Source: Roseovarius sp. MMSF_3281
Lineage (GTDB): Bacteria; Pseudomonadota; Alphaproteobacteria; Rhodobacterales; Rhodobacteraceae
Assembly (NCBI RefSeq): GCF_030733685.1
Contig: NZ_JASHIM010000002.1
Span: 423,490 to 487,489, forward strand
Direction of reading: 5' to 3'
Length of the DNA stretch: 64,000 bases
The notes under the pieces are model-generated. The model was not told the DNA's origin. It did not search any database and was given only the letters and a program-made list of their open reading frames with translations. Shown one piece after another: positions 33,203-40,479 of the stretch. Numbering within the stretch: the first letter of the stretch is position 1; every line of letters starts with the position of its first letter. The position numbers were made by a program, and so were the translations under genes.

Positions 33203-34975
33203 TTATTGCGGCGTCATGTCCGAGGCGTCGATACCGGCCACGGCAACGGGTTTCTTCATCGCGTCGCGGCGGAAGGGTTCACCCAGTTCCTGGTTGATCA
33301 TCGCCTCGATCAGGGTGGTGGTGCCGTTTTCCATCTGGTCCTTGACCGCCTGGTTCAGCGCATCGGTCAGTTCGTCCATGGTGCGGGCGACCACGCCTTT
33401 GAGGCCACAGGCCTTGGCGATACCGGCGTAGCTGACGTCGTCGTCCAACTCGGTGCCGACGAAGTTATCGTCGAACCACAGGGTCGAGTTGCGCTTTTCC
33501 GCGCCCCATTGGTAGTTGCGGAAGACGATCTGCGTGACCGGGGGCCATTCGCTGCGGCCGATGGCGGTGAGTTCGTTGACCGCAATGCCGAAGGCGCCGT
33601 CACCGGCAAAGCCCACAACCGGTACGTCCGGGCAGCCGATCTTGGCGCCGACGATGGCCGGAAGGCCATAACCGCAAGGCCCGAACAGACCCGGCGCAAG
33701 GTACTTGCGGCCCTCTTCGAACGCCGGGTAGGCGTTGCCGATAGCGCAGTTGTTGCCGATGTCCGAGCTGATGATCGCCTCGCGTGGCAGGGCGCTTTGG
33801 ATGGCACGCCACGCCATGCGGGGGCTCATCCATTCGGGCTTGTCGGCGCGGGCGCGTTCGTTCCACGAGGTGCCGGGATCGTCGTCTTCGTGATCCATCG
33901 ACGAAAGCTGTTGTGCCCAGCGGGATTTGGTTTCGGCGATCTTGGCCTTGCGCGCGTCGCGGCCTTCGTCACCGGCGGTATCGGAGAGTTGGGTAAGGAT
34001 GCCGTTTGCCACCTTGGCGGCATCGCCGACGATACCGACGCTGACCTTCTTGGTCAGGCCGATGCGATCCGGGTTAATGTCGACCTGAATGATCTTGGCG
34101 TCGGCGGGCCAGTATTCCATGCCGTAGCCCGGCAGGGTCGAGAACGGGTTCAGGCGTGTGCCGAGGCAGAGCACCACGTCGGCCTCTTTGATCAGTTCCA
34201 TCCCAGCCTTTGAGCCGTTGTAACCAAGCGGGCCCGCGAAAAGCGGGTGCGAGCCGGGGAAGGCATCGTTGTGCTGGTAGCCCACGCAAACGGGGGCATC
34301 CAGACGCTCGGCCAAGGCTTGGCTGGCCGCGATGCCGCCTTTCGACAGGACCACGCCCGCGCCGTTGAGGATGACCGGGTTCTTGGCTTCGGACATGATG
34401 CGCGCGGCCTCGGCAACCGAGTTTTCGCCACCCGAAGAGCGTTCGAATTCAAGGGCTTGCGGGATTTCAACGTCGATCACCTGCGTCCAGTAATCACGCG
34501 GCAGGTTGATTTGCGCAGGGGCCGAAAGCTGTTTCGCCTTTGAGATCACGCGCGCCAGAACCTCGGCCACGCGCGACGGGTCGCGCACCTCTTCCTGATA
34601 AGCGACCATGTCCTCAAAAAGCTTCATTTGCTCGACTTCCTGGAAGCCGCCCTGACCGATGGTTTTGTTCGCCGCTTGCGGCGTGACCAGCAGAAGCGGC
34701 GTATGGTTCCAGTAGGCGGTTTTCACGGCGGTCACGAAGTTGGTGATGCCGGGGCCGTTCTGGGCGATCATCATCGACATCTTGCCGGTGGCGCGGGTGT
34801 AGCCATCGGCCATCATGCCGGCGCTGCCTTCGTGGGCGCAATCCCAGAAGGTGATCCCGGCCTTTGGGAAAAGGTCGGAGATCGGCATCATGGCCGAGCC
34901 GATGATCCCGAAGGCATGTTGGATCCCGTGGCGTTGAAGGGTTTTCACGAAAGCTTCTTCGGTGGTCATCTTCAT
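33203..34975 (-). CDS. xsc: Sulfoacetaldehyde acetyltransferase Xsc
   Basis: This is a TPP-dependent enzyme that splits sulfoacetaldehyde with phosphate into acetyl phosphate and sulfite, the key step in taurine and other C2-sulfonate degradation. The 590-residue length, the start M-K-M-T-T-E-E-A-F and the W-D-C-A-H-E-G-S-A-G-M-M-A-D-G-Y-T-R segment are diagnostic of Xsc among acetolactate-synthase-like proteins. TPP is bound by G-D-G-A-F-G near residue 460 with the following N-Y-Q-W-G. The ATG at 34975 has GGGAG 8 bases upstream and is preferred to a TTG at 34990. It is expected to be activated by TauR, encoded directly upstream. Confidence 0.97.
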   Translation of the reverse strand: MKMTTEEAFVKTLQRHGIQHAFGIIGSAMMPISDLFPKAGITFWDCAHEGSAGMMADGYTRATGKMSMMIAQNGPGITNFVTAVKTAYWNHTPLLLVTPQAANKTIGQGGFQEVEQMKLFEDMVAYQEEVRDPSRVAEVLARVISKAKQLSAPAQINLPRDYWTQVIDVEIPQALEFERSSGGENSVAEAARIMSEAKNPVILNGAGVVLSKGGIAASQALAERLDAPVCVGYQHNDAFPGSHPLFAGPLGYNGSKAGMELIKEADVVLCLGTRLNPFSTLPGYGMEYWPADAKIIQVDINPDRIGLTKKVSVGIVGDAAKVANGILTQLSDTAGDEGRDARKAKIAETKSRWAQQLSSMDHEDDDPGTSWNERARADKPEWMSPRMAWRAIQSALPREAIISSDIGNNCAIGNAYPAFEEGRKYLAPGLFGPCGYGLPAIVGAKIGCPDVPVVGFAGDGAFGIAVNELTAIGRSEWPPVTQIVFRNYQWGAEKRNSTLWFDDNFVGTELDDDVSYAGIAKACGLKGVVARTMDELTDALNQAVKDQMENGTTTLIEAMINQELGEPFRRDAMKKPVAVAGIDASDMTPQ

Positions 34976-35051
34976 GTTTGGCACTCCCAAGAGAAAAATG
35001 GCCGGAAATCCGGCGAGTCGGGCAGAAGGTATGCCGCAGCGAACCCGTTAA

Positions 35052-35084
35052 GTAGGGCCAGATGTAAAGCCATGCTATGTCCAG
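35052..35084 (-). promoter_or_regulatory. Candidate TauR boxes upstream of xsc
   Basis: On the minus strand two direct copies resembling CTGGACYTAA (the TauR box as I recall it from Rhodobacter capsulatus) lie 23 bases apart: complement of GTAGGGCCAG (35052-35061) and of CTATGTCCAG (35075-35084), each 8 of 10 matches. They sit about 80-110 bases before the xsc start and point toward it, as expected for activator sites. The consensus is from memory. Confidence 0.4.
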
Positions 35085-35095
35085 TGCAAATAATT

Positions 35096-35116
35096 ATTGA
35101 GACCAAACGTCTCAAT
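35096..35116. promoter_or_regulatory. Perfect inverted repeat in the tauR-xsc gap
   Basis: ATTGAGAC and GTCTCAAT form a perfect 8-base inverted repeat around CAAAC. It lies in the AT-rich 239-base space between the tauR stop and the xsc start and would suit a dimeric regulator. It has no T-run on either side, so a tauR terminator is less likely but not excluded. Confidence 0.5.
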
Positions 35117-35214
35117 TGATGATAAACTATATTACACGCAGCGAGGCGAAAATTCACGGAAAAATAATTTTCAGATTAATTCACAGATAGTTACGAGACG
35201 CACCCGCAAGGCCA

Positions 35215-36681
35215 TTAATTTTTGGCCTTGGCCAGTTCCTCGGCCAGAATCGCGATGCCGCCGGGGATGCGCTCGGAGGGAATCGAGGAATAGGCCAGCC
35301 GGTAAAAGTTGCGCGGTGCGCCGGGGCCGCGAAAGAAGGGCCGCCCCGGTTCGATCAGCACGCTGCGTTTGCGCAGGTTATGATCCAGTTCCTCGGTATC
35401 GACCCGCTTGGGCGCGCGCATCCAGATGGACGAACCGCCAAAGACCCCGCGCCCCTCGACCCCCAAGCCATGATTGGTCAGGGCCTGTTCCATCACCTTG
35501 CGGCGGCGGGCGAAAACCTGCCCCATGCGCCGTATCAGGCTGTCGTAATGTCCAAGGCTTAGGAAATAGGCCGCCGTACGTTGGATATGCCCCGGCGGAT
35601 GGCGCAGCACCGAGGCGCGCAGGGCGCGGCACTCGCGAATAAACTGTTTTGATCCAACGAGATAGCCCAACCTGAGCCCCGGAAAGATCGACTTGGAAAA
35701 GCTGCCCACGTAGATCACCCGCCCCTCGGTATCGAGCGATTTGAGGGCCGGAGAGGGGCTGCGCAGGAAAGAGATTTCGAACTCGTAGTCGTCCTCGACA
35801 ATCAGCGCATCCATCTCGCGGGCCTTGGCCAGCAGCTCCTTGCGCCGGTCCAGTGGCATCGTGGCATTGGTGGGCGACTGGTGGCTTGGCGTGGTAAAGA
35901 TCACATCGGCATGATCGGGCAATGCCTCGGGGGGCAGGCCGTTCGGATCGACCTCGACCGCCGAGAGGTGACAACGCGATTGGGTCAGAATATCGCGCAG
36001 CGCATGATAACAGGGTTCTTCAATCGCGGCGGTGCGCCGTTGGGTCAACAGAACCTGTGCCGTCAGCCATAGCGCGTTTTGCGCCCCCATGGTCACAAGG
36101 ATCTCATCGGGTTGGGCAAGGATGCCGCGCCGGGGCAGGGTGTGGCGCGCGATAAACTCGATGAGCTTGGGGTCGTCCTGATCGAAATAATCCGTGGTCA
36201 GCGCGGAAAAGTCTTTTTGACCAAGGGCTTGCAGTGCGCAGTGGCGCCAGTTGGCATGGTCGAACAGGCTTGGGTCTGTCTGTCCGTAGATGAAAGGATA
36301 ACGATAGCTTGACCAATCGAGCGGCTTGTGAGGGGTGCGCCCGCCGGTAAAGCGGCGACCAAGCGCGCGGGACCAGTCGATGCTGTCGCGGCTGGGTGGG
36401 CTTGGGGTGAATTGCGGAGGTTCCGGAGCGTTTTCAGACACATAGTAGCCCGAGCGATCCCGCGACTCGAGGTAATCGTTGGCCAAAAGCTCGGTATAGG
36501 CGAGGGTCACGGTGATGCGGCTAACGCCCAGGTGCTGGGCTAACTTACGGGAACTAGGGAGTTTTTCGCCCTTGCGAAACCGCCCCGACAGGATGCCATG
36601 GGCGATCATCTGTTGGATGCGGGCCTGTAGCGTGCCCTCACCATCGGGGTTGAGAAAGAAGGTTTCGACCGAAATTGCCAT
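35215..36681 (-). CDS. tauR: TauR-type MocR/GntR transcriptional regulator
   Basis: This is a 488-residue MocR regulator: an N-terminal GntR winged helix (residues 12-80, S-S-R-K-L-A-Q-H-L-G-V-S-R-I-T-V) joined by a linker to a fold-type I aminotransferase domain that binds PLP, probably through the lysine of Y-V-G-S-F-S-K-S-I-F-P-G-L-R-L. TauR of this group is known to activate taurine genes with taurine and PLP as effector. The gene lies directly upstream of xsc on the same strand. The symbol is given from context and similarity; other MocR members exist. Its own upstream region carries the repeated GTAC sites described separately. Confidence 0.9.
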   Translation of the reverse strand: MAISVETFFLNPDGEGTLQARIQQMIAHGILSGRFRKGEKLPSSRKLAQHLGVSRITVTLAYTELLANDYLESRDRSGYYVSENAPEPPQFTPSPPSRDSIDWSRALGRRFTGGRTPHKPLDWSSYRYPFIYGQTDPSLFDHANWRHCALQALGQKDFSALTTDYFDQDDPKLIEFIARHTLPRRGILAQPDEILVTMGAQNALWLTAQVLLTQRRTAAIEEPCYHALRDILTQSRCHLSAVEVDPNGLPPEALPDHADVIFTTPSHQSPTNATMPLDRRKELLAKAREMDALIVEDDYEFEISFLRSPSPALKSLDTEGRVIYVGSFSKSIFPGLRLGYLVGSKQFIRECRALRASVLRHPPGHIQRTAAYFLSLGHYDSLIRRMGQVFARRRKVMEQALTNHGLGVEGRGVFGGSSIWMRAPKRVDTEELDHNLRKRSVLIEPGRPFFRGPGAPRNFYRLAYSSIPSERIPGGIAILAEELAKAKN

Positions 36682-36695
36682 GGGAACAGATTAGA

Positions 36696-36727
36696 TTGGA
36701 CTTATCGCGGTGACAATCTGGTATGAT
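36696..36727 (+). promoter_or_regulatory. Possible TauR-like boxes upstream of tauR
   Basis: TTGGACTTAT (36696-36705) matches the remembered TauR box CTGGACYTAA at 8 of 10 positions. A weaker copy starting CTGG lies 22 bases further (36718). The spacing is close to the pair before xsc. They are just upstream of the tauR start, where autoregulation would be expected. Weak evidence on its own. Confidence 0.25.
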
Positions 36728-36733
36728 GGGTTT

Positions 36734-36813
36734 TCGTACGAGTCGTACGTCTTATACCTGCGTTTCGTACGAAAATCGGAGGGCGGGCTGACAGGGTCGT
36801 ACGAGTCGTACGA
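36734..36813. repeat. Cluster of five TCGTACG half-sites (9-9-13 array plus a pair)
   Basis: TCGTACG occurs at 36734, 36743 and 36765, with a degenerate copy TTATACC at 36752, giving distances of 9, 9 and 13 bases, identical to the array at 15669. A second pair (TCGTACG at 36797 and TCGTACGA at 36806) is again 9 bases apart. The cluster fills the 222-base divergent region between tauR and the monooxygenase gene, so it may regulate either. Each half-site is itself nearly palindromic. Confidence 0.75.
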
Positions 36814-36903
36814 AACCCGGGCGGCTTGAGCGCGGAACGGGGTTTGCACAACGGGCCGCAATCCTGTTGTCTGTGGTCGAGTCGATGACAGTGGAGGCAT
36901 AAA

Positions 36904-37251
36904 ATGATCGCGGTCATTTTCGAGGTGACCCCCGGCGCGGGGCAAAAGGCCGATTACTTGGAGATGGCCGCCAAGATGCGGCCATTGGCGGAAAGCGTGG
37001 AGGGGTTCATCAGCGTGGAGCGCTTCCAGAGCCTGACCAACCCCGAGAAGCTGCTATCGCTGAGCTTCTGGGAGGATGAAGCGGCGGTGGAGCGTTGGCG
37101 GCAGTTGGAGGCCCATCGCGGGGCGCAAAAGGCGGGGCGCGAGCGGATGTTCGACGATTACCGCCTGCGGGTGGTCAGCGTGATCCGCGACTACGGGATG
37201 GAAGACCGCGCCGAGGCCCCGGCGGATAGCAAGGCGGTGCATGGGGGGTGA
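36904..37251 (+). CDS. Antibiotic biosynthesis monooxygenase (ABM) domain protein
   Basis: This is a 115-residue dimeric ferredoxin-like alpha/beta barrel protein. The strand-helix pattern I-A-V-I-F-E-V-T-P, G-F-I-S-V-E-R-F-Q-S, L-L-S-L-S-F-W-E-D-E and W-R-Q-L-E-A-H-R fits the ABM/YgiN family, which includes quinol monooxygenases and also many proteins without proven activity. GGAGG lies 6 bases before the ATG at 36904. It is divergent from tauR and shares its control region with the repeated GTAC sites. The substrate is unknown. Confidence 0.85.
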   Translation: MIAVIFEVTPGAGQKADYLEMAAKMRPLAESVEGFISVERFQSLTNPEKLLSLSFWEDEAAVERWRQLEAHRGAQKAGRERMFDDYRLRVVSVIRDYGMEDRAEAPADSKAVHGG

Positions 37252-37324
37252 GGTAAGGTGCCCGGGCAATCGCTGCGAAGTGGACCGCCCCGCGCGGAAT
37301 CAAGGCGCGTAGCGCCGCCGCGCG

Positions 37325-37353
37325 ATCGCCAGCCCGCCCCCCGGGCTGGCGAT
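37325..37353. terminator. Perfect 12-bp hairpin downstream of the ABM gene
   Basis: ATCGCCAGCCCG pairs perfectly with CGGGCTGGCGAT around CCCCC. It lies in the 223-base gap between the ABM stop (plus) and the HNH-like gene stop (minus), a convergent gap, so it may end transcription from both sides. No T-run follows. I see no gene in the rest of the gap. Confidence 0.6.
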
Positions 37354-37474
37354 TGGGTGACGTATGCGCGCCGTGTCGAGGTTTTCCGATAGTTGCTGCG
37401 ATAAATCGAGGGGCTCAAAGGGTGTATCGCCACCCCGCGGTCTGGCGAGCGCGCGGCTTATAACGTCAGGCGGC

Positions 37475-37921
37475 CTACTTCCGCTTGTCATTATATTTTG
37501 ATTTAATGATTTCTGCCGTTGCGCACACCCACTTCTCGAATGTCTCGGTTCTATAGCCAGATTTGCCGATGTTGACGCATTTGCAGACTAATTGGCTGTT
37601 ACTATAAGAATAACCCCAACCAGCATTAATTTGATCCAGAGATGGCTCCCAAGGGCGGGATGAAAGCCGAGAATACCCTGTCTCAGGTTCGTAGGCCTCT
37701 GCCTCCTCTGAAAACGGCAGGCCGCTTATTGCGCATACACCGCAACTCTCTGTCCAAAGCTGAACAAACTCAGCTTCGGACATGATTGCTATCCGCCTCG
37801 CTGAAGCGCGCCGCTTTGCAGCTCGGTACGCACCCTTTGCAGAAAGCGGTAAATCAGCAAAAGACAAGGAGTTGTTACCGCGCAAACTTCTTGTGCTTGA
37901 TCCGCGTCGGTTCAAGCGCAT
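37475..37921 (-). CDS. HNH-endonuclease-like protein, AT-rich
   Basis: This is a 148-residue basic protein. The order A-K-R-R-A-S-A-R-R-I then C-G-V-C-A-I-S-G-L-P-F near residue 60, P-S-L-D-Q-I-N-A-G-W-G-Y near residue 93 and L-V-C-K-C-V-N-I-G-K near residue 111 resembles phage-type HNH proteins, where a Cys-x2-Cys, an S-L-D-R-I-D-like strand and an N-V-Q-L-V-C segment surround the metal site. The usual Asp after L-D-x-I is Asn here. Base composition is clearly lower in GC than its neighbours. The ATG at 37921 overlaps the end of ettA by 47 bases; an ATG at 37780 would cut the basic helix. Probably acquired by transfer. Confidence 0.6.
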   Translation of the reverse strand: MRLNRRGSSTRSLRGNNSLSFADLPLSAKGAYRAAKRRASARRIAIMSEAEFVQLWTESCGVCAISGLPFSEEAEAYEPETGYSRLSSRPWEPSLDQINAGWGYSYSNSQLVCKCVNIGKSGYRTETFEKWVCATAEIIKSKYNDKRK

Positions 37922-39530
37922 CTGGCCCCAACCTGCGCTTCTTGTCTTCCTCGTAGTCCTCGAAGTTGCCTTCGAACCATTCGACGTGGGCCTCGCCCTC
38001 GAAGGCGAGGATGTGGGTGCAAATGCGGTCGAGGAAGAAACGGTCGTGCGAGATGACCACGGCGCAGCCGGCGAAATCGACGAGGGCGTCTTCCAACGCG
38101 CGGAGGGTTTCGACGTCCAAGTCGTTGGTCGGTTCGTCGAGCAAGAGCACGTTGCCGCCGGATTTCAACAGCCGGGCCATGTGGACGCGGTTGCGTTCGC
38201 CGCCCGACAGGAGCGAGACCTTTTTCTGTTGGTCGCCGCCCTTGAAGTTGAAGGCCGAGCAATAGGCGCGCGAGTTCATCTGGGCATCGCCCAGTTGGAT
38301 GATCTCGGCCCCGCCGGTGATCGCCTCCCAGACGGTTTCATCGTCTTTCAGGTCATCGCGGGATTGGTCGACGTAAGACAGATCAACCGTATCGCCGTAT
38401 TCGACGGTGCCTTCGTCGGGCTGTTCCTGCCCTGTCAGCACCTTGAAGAGCGTCGATTTACCCGCGCCGTTGGGGCCGATCACGCCGACGATGCCGCCGG
38501 GGGGGAGGGAAAACGACAGATCCTCGATCAAAAGCTTGTCGCCCATGTGCTTTTTCAGGCCCTCCACCTCGATCACCTTTTGCCCGAGGCGCGGGCCGTT
38601 GGGGATGACGATTTGCGCGCGGGCGAGTTTTTCGCGCTCGGACTGGTTGGCCAGATCGTTATAGGCATTGATCCGGGCCTTGGATTTGGCTTGCCGGGCC
38701 TTTTGGCCCTGACGCATCCATTCCAGTTCGCGTTCGAGGGTTTTCTGGCGCGATTTATCCTCGCGCGCCTCTTGTTCCAGCCGCTTGGCCTTTTGTTCCA
38801 GCCAGCTTGAATAGTTGCCCTCGTAGGGGATGCCGCGCCCGCGGTCGAGTTCGAGAATCCAGCCGGTGATGTCGTCAAGGAAATACCGGTCGTGGGTGAC
38901 GATCAGGATGGTGCCCTTGTAGTCGATCAGGTGCTGTTGCAGCCAGGCGATGGTCTCGGCGTCCAAGTGGTTGGTCGGTTCGTCCAAAAGCAGCATGTCG
39001 GGCGCTTCGAGCAGCAGTTTGCACAGGGCCACCCGGCGTTTTTCACCGCCCGAAAGGGTGGTGACATCGGCATCGTCGGGCGGGCAGCGCAGGGCCTCCA
39101 TGGAAACGTCGATCTGCGCGTCGAGATCCCAGAGATTCTGGCTGTCGATCTCGTCTTGAAGCTGCGCCATCTCGTCGGCGGTCTCATCCGAGTAATTCAT
39201 CGCCAGCTCGTTGAAGCGGTCCAGCTTGGCCTTTTTCGCGGCCACGCCCAGCATGACGTTTTCGCGGACGGTCAGCGCCGGGTCGAGATGCGGTTCCTGC
39301 GGCAGGTAGCCGACCTTGGCGCCTTCGGCGGCCCATGCCTCGCCGGAGAATTCGGTGTCGAGGCCGGCCATAATTTTCATCAGGGTGGATTTACCCGCGC
39401 CGTTGGGGCCGACAACGCCGATCTTCACGCCGGGCAGGAAGCTGAGGTGGATGTTCTCGAAGCATTTCTTGCCGCCGGGGTAGGTCTTGGAGACGCCCTG
39501 CATGTGGTAGACGTATTGATAGGCTGCCAT
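37875..39530 (-). CDS. ettA: Energy-dependent translational throttle protein EttA (ABC-F)
   Basis: This is a 551-residue soluble ABC-F ATPase with two nucleotide-binding domains in one chain. It binds the ribosomal E site and gates the first elongation step according to ADP/ATP. Two Walker A motifs G-P-N-G-A-G-K-S-T (near residues 40 and 340), signatures L-S-G-G-E-K-R-R and L-S-G-G-E-R-N-R, and Walker B D-E-P-T-N-H-L-D and D-E-P-T-N-D-L-D are all intact. There are no membrane segments. The C-terminal end (K-H-K-K-F-A-R) lies within the overlap with the HNH-like gene. Confidence 0.95.
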   Translation of the reverse strand: MAAYQYVYHMQGVSKTYPGGKKCFENIHLSFLPGVKIGVVGPNGAGKSTLMKIMAGLDTEFSGEAWAAEGAKVGYLPQEPHLDPALTVRENVMLGVAAKKAKLDRFNELAMNYSDETADEMAQLQDEIDSQNLWDLDAQIDVSMEALRCPPDDADVTTLSGGEKRRVALCKLLLEAPDMLLLDEPTNHLDAETIAWLQQHLIDYKGTILIVTHDRYFLDDITGWILELDRGRGIPYEGNYSSWLEQKAKRLEQEAREDKSRQKTLERELEWMRQGQKARQAKSKARINAYNDLANQSEREKLARAQIVIPNGPRLGQKVIEVEGLKKHMGDKLLIEDLSFSLPPGGIVGVIGPNGAGKSTLFKVLTGQEQPDEGTVEYGDTVDLSYVDQSRDDLKDDETVWEAITGGAEIIQLGDAQMNSRAYCSAFNFKGGDQQKKVSLLSGGERNRVHMARLLKSGGNVLLLDEPTNDLDVETLRALEDALVDFAGCAVVISHDRFFLDRICTHILAFEGEAHVEWFEGNFEDYEEDKKRRLGPDALEPTRIKHKKFAR

Positions 39531-39821
39531 TTTATACCGCTCCTGCGAGGAAAACTTGGGTTTCCCGCGATATACCCTTGGGGGCAGGGCGTAGCAATGG
39601 GCGGTTAGCCTTGTTTTCCGGGGGCCTTGGGGGTGGCGAAGGTTCCCGGGGCCTCAAGGGGGGTGTTTTCGCGCAGCCAGTTGATCATGGCGTCGAAACC
39701 TCGGTGCAGGACCGAATTGAATGAAATTGTAAGCATTGGACCTTCCGGCCCAGTTGGACTAAGGCAGGCGGGTGACTGTCGGGCGTGCATCGTCCGGGAT
39801 GGCGCAGGGAGGATGCAGCAG

Positions 39822-40439
39822 ATGCGGTTGGGCATGCCACAGGCGCGCGCCGGGCAGGTGATCGGGCTTTTGGGCGGGTCGTTCGACCCGCCGCACAAGG
39901 GCCATGTGCATATCAGCCGCGAGGCCCTGCGCCGGTTTGGCCTTGACCGGGTGTGGTGGCTGGTGAGCCCCGGCAACCCGTTGAAAGAGCATGGCCCCGC
40001 GCCGTTGGAGGCGCGCATGGCGGCCTGTCGCGATCTGGTCAGCCATCCGCGCATCGAGGTCAGCGATATCGAGGCAAAGCTTGGCACGCGGTATACCGCC
40101 CAGACCCTGCGCGAGATGCAGGCGCGGTACCCCGGCGTGCGCTTTGTCTGGCTCATGGGGGCCGACAACCTGGCGCAGTTCGATCAATGGCAGGATTGGC
40201 ACGACATCATGCGCCGGGTGCCGGTGGGCGTTCTGGCCCGGCCGGGGCAGAGGATTTCGGCGCGGATGTCGAAGGCGGCACAGGTCTACGGACATGCCCG
40301 GCTGCGCGGCAAGCGCGGTGTTCTGCTGGGCCGTTCCGTGCCGCCGGCCTGGGCCTTTGTCAACGTGCCGATGCTGGATATCTCGTCAACCCGGTTGCGG
40401 GCGCGGGGGCAGTGGACGCGAGGCGAAAAAGGCGAATGA
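39822..40439 (+). CDS. nadD: Nicotinate-nucleotide adenylyltransferase NadD
   Basis: This is an NAD biosynthesis enzyme that adenylates nicotinate mononucleotide. The N-terminal [14 protein letters not shown] motif holds the T/HxGH nucleotide loop; [10 protein letters not shown] near residue 40 and the C-terminal I-S-S-T-R-L-R motif complete the signature. It is 205 residues from the ATG at 39822, which has GGAGG 9 bases upstream; an ATG at 39813 is too close to that site. Upstream sequence (39531-39821) holds no convincing gene. It is followed 40 bases later by dacB. Confidence 0.95.
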   Translation: MRLGMPQARAGQVIGLLGGSFDPPHKGHVHISREALRRFGLDRVWWLVSPGNPLKEHGPAPLEARMAACRDLVSHPRIEVSDIEAKLGTRYTAQTLREMQARYPGVRFVWLMGADNLAQFDQWQDWHDIMRRVPVGVLARPGQRISARMSKAAQVYGHARLRGKRGVLLGRSVPPAWAFVNVPMLDISSTRLRARGQWTRGEKGE

Positions 40440-40479
40440 ATGGATTGTCTGGACGGCTGACCTGCGGTTAACTGGTGTC

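Noticed and set aside
39605..39736. 43-codon minus-strand frame upstream of nadD ending [13 protein letters not shown]
   Set aside because: It reads somewhat like protein and could be a gene fragment, but no family was recognised and no ribosome site is evident.
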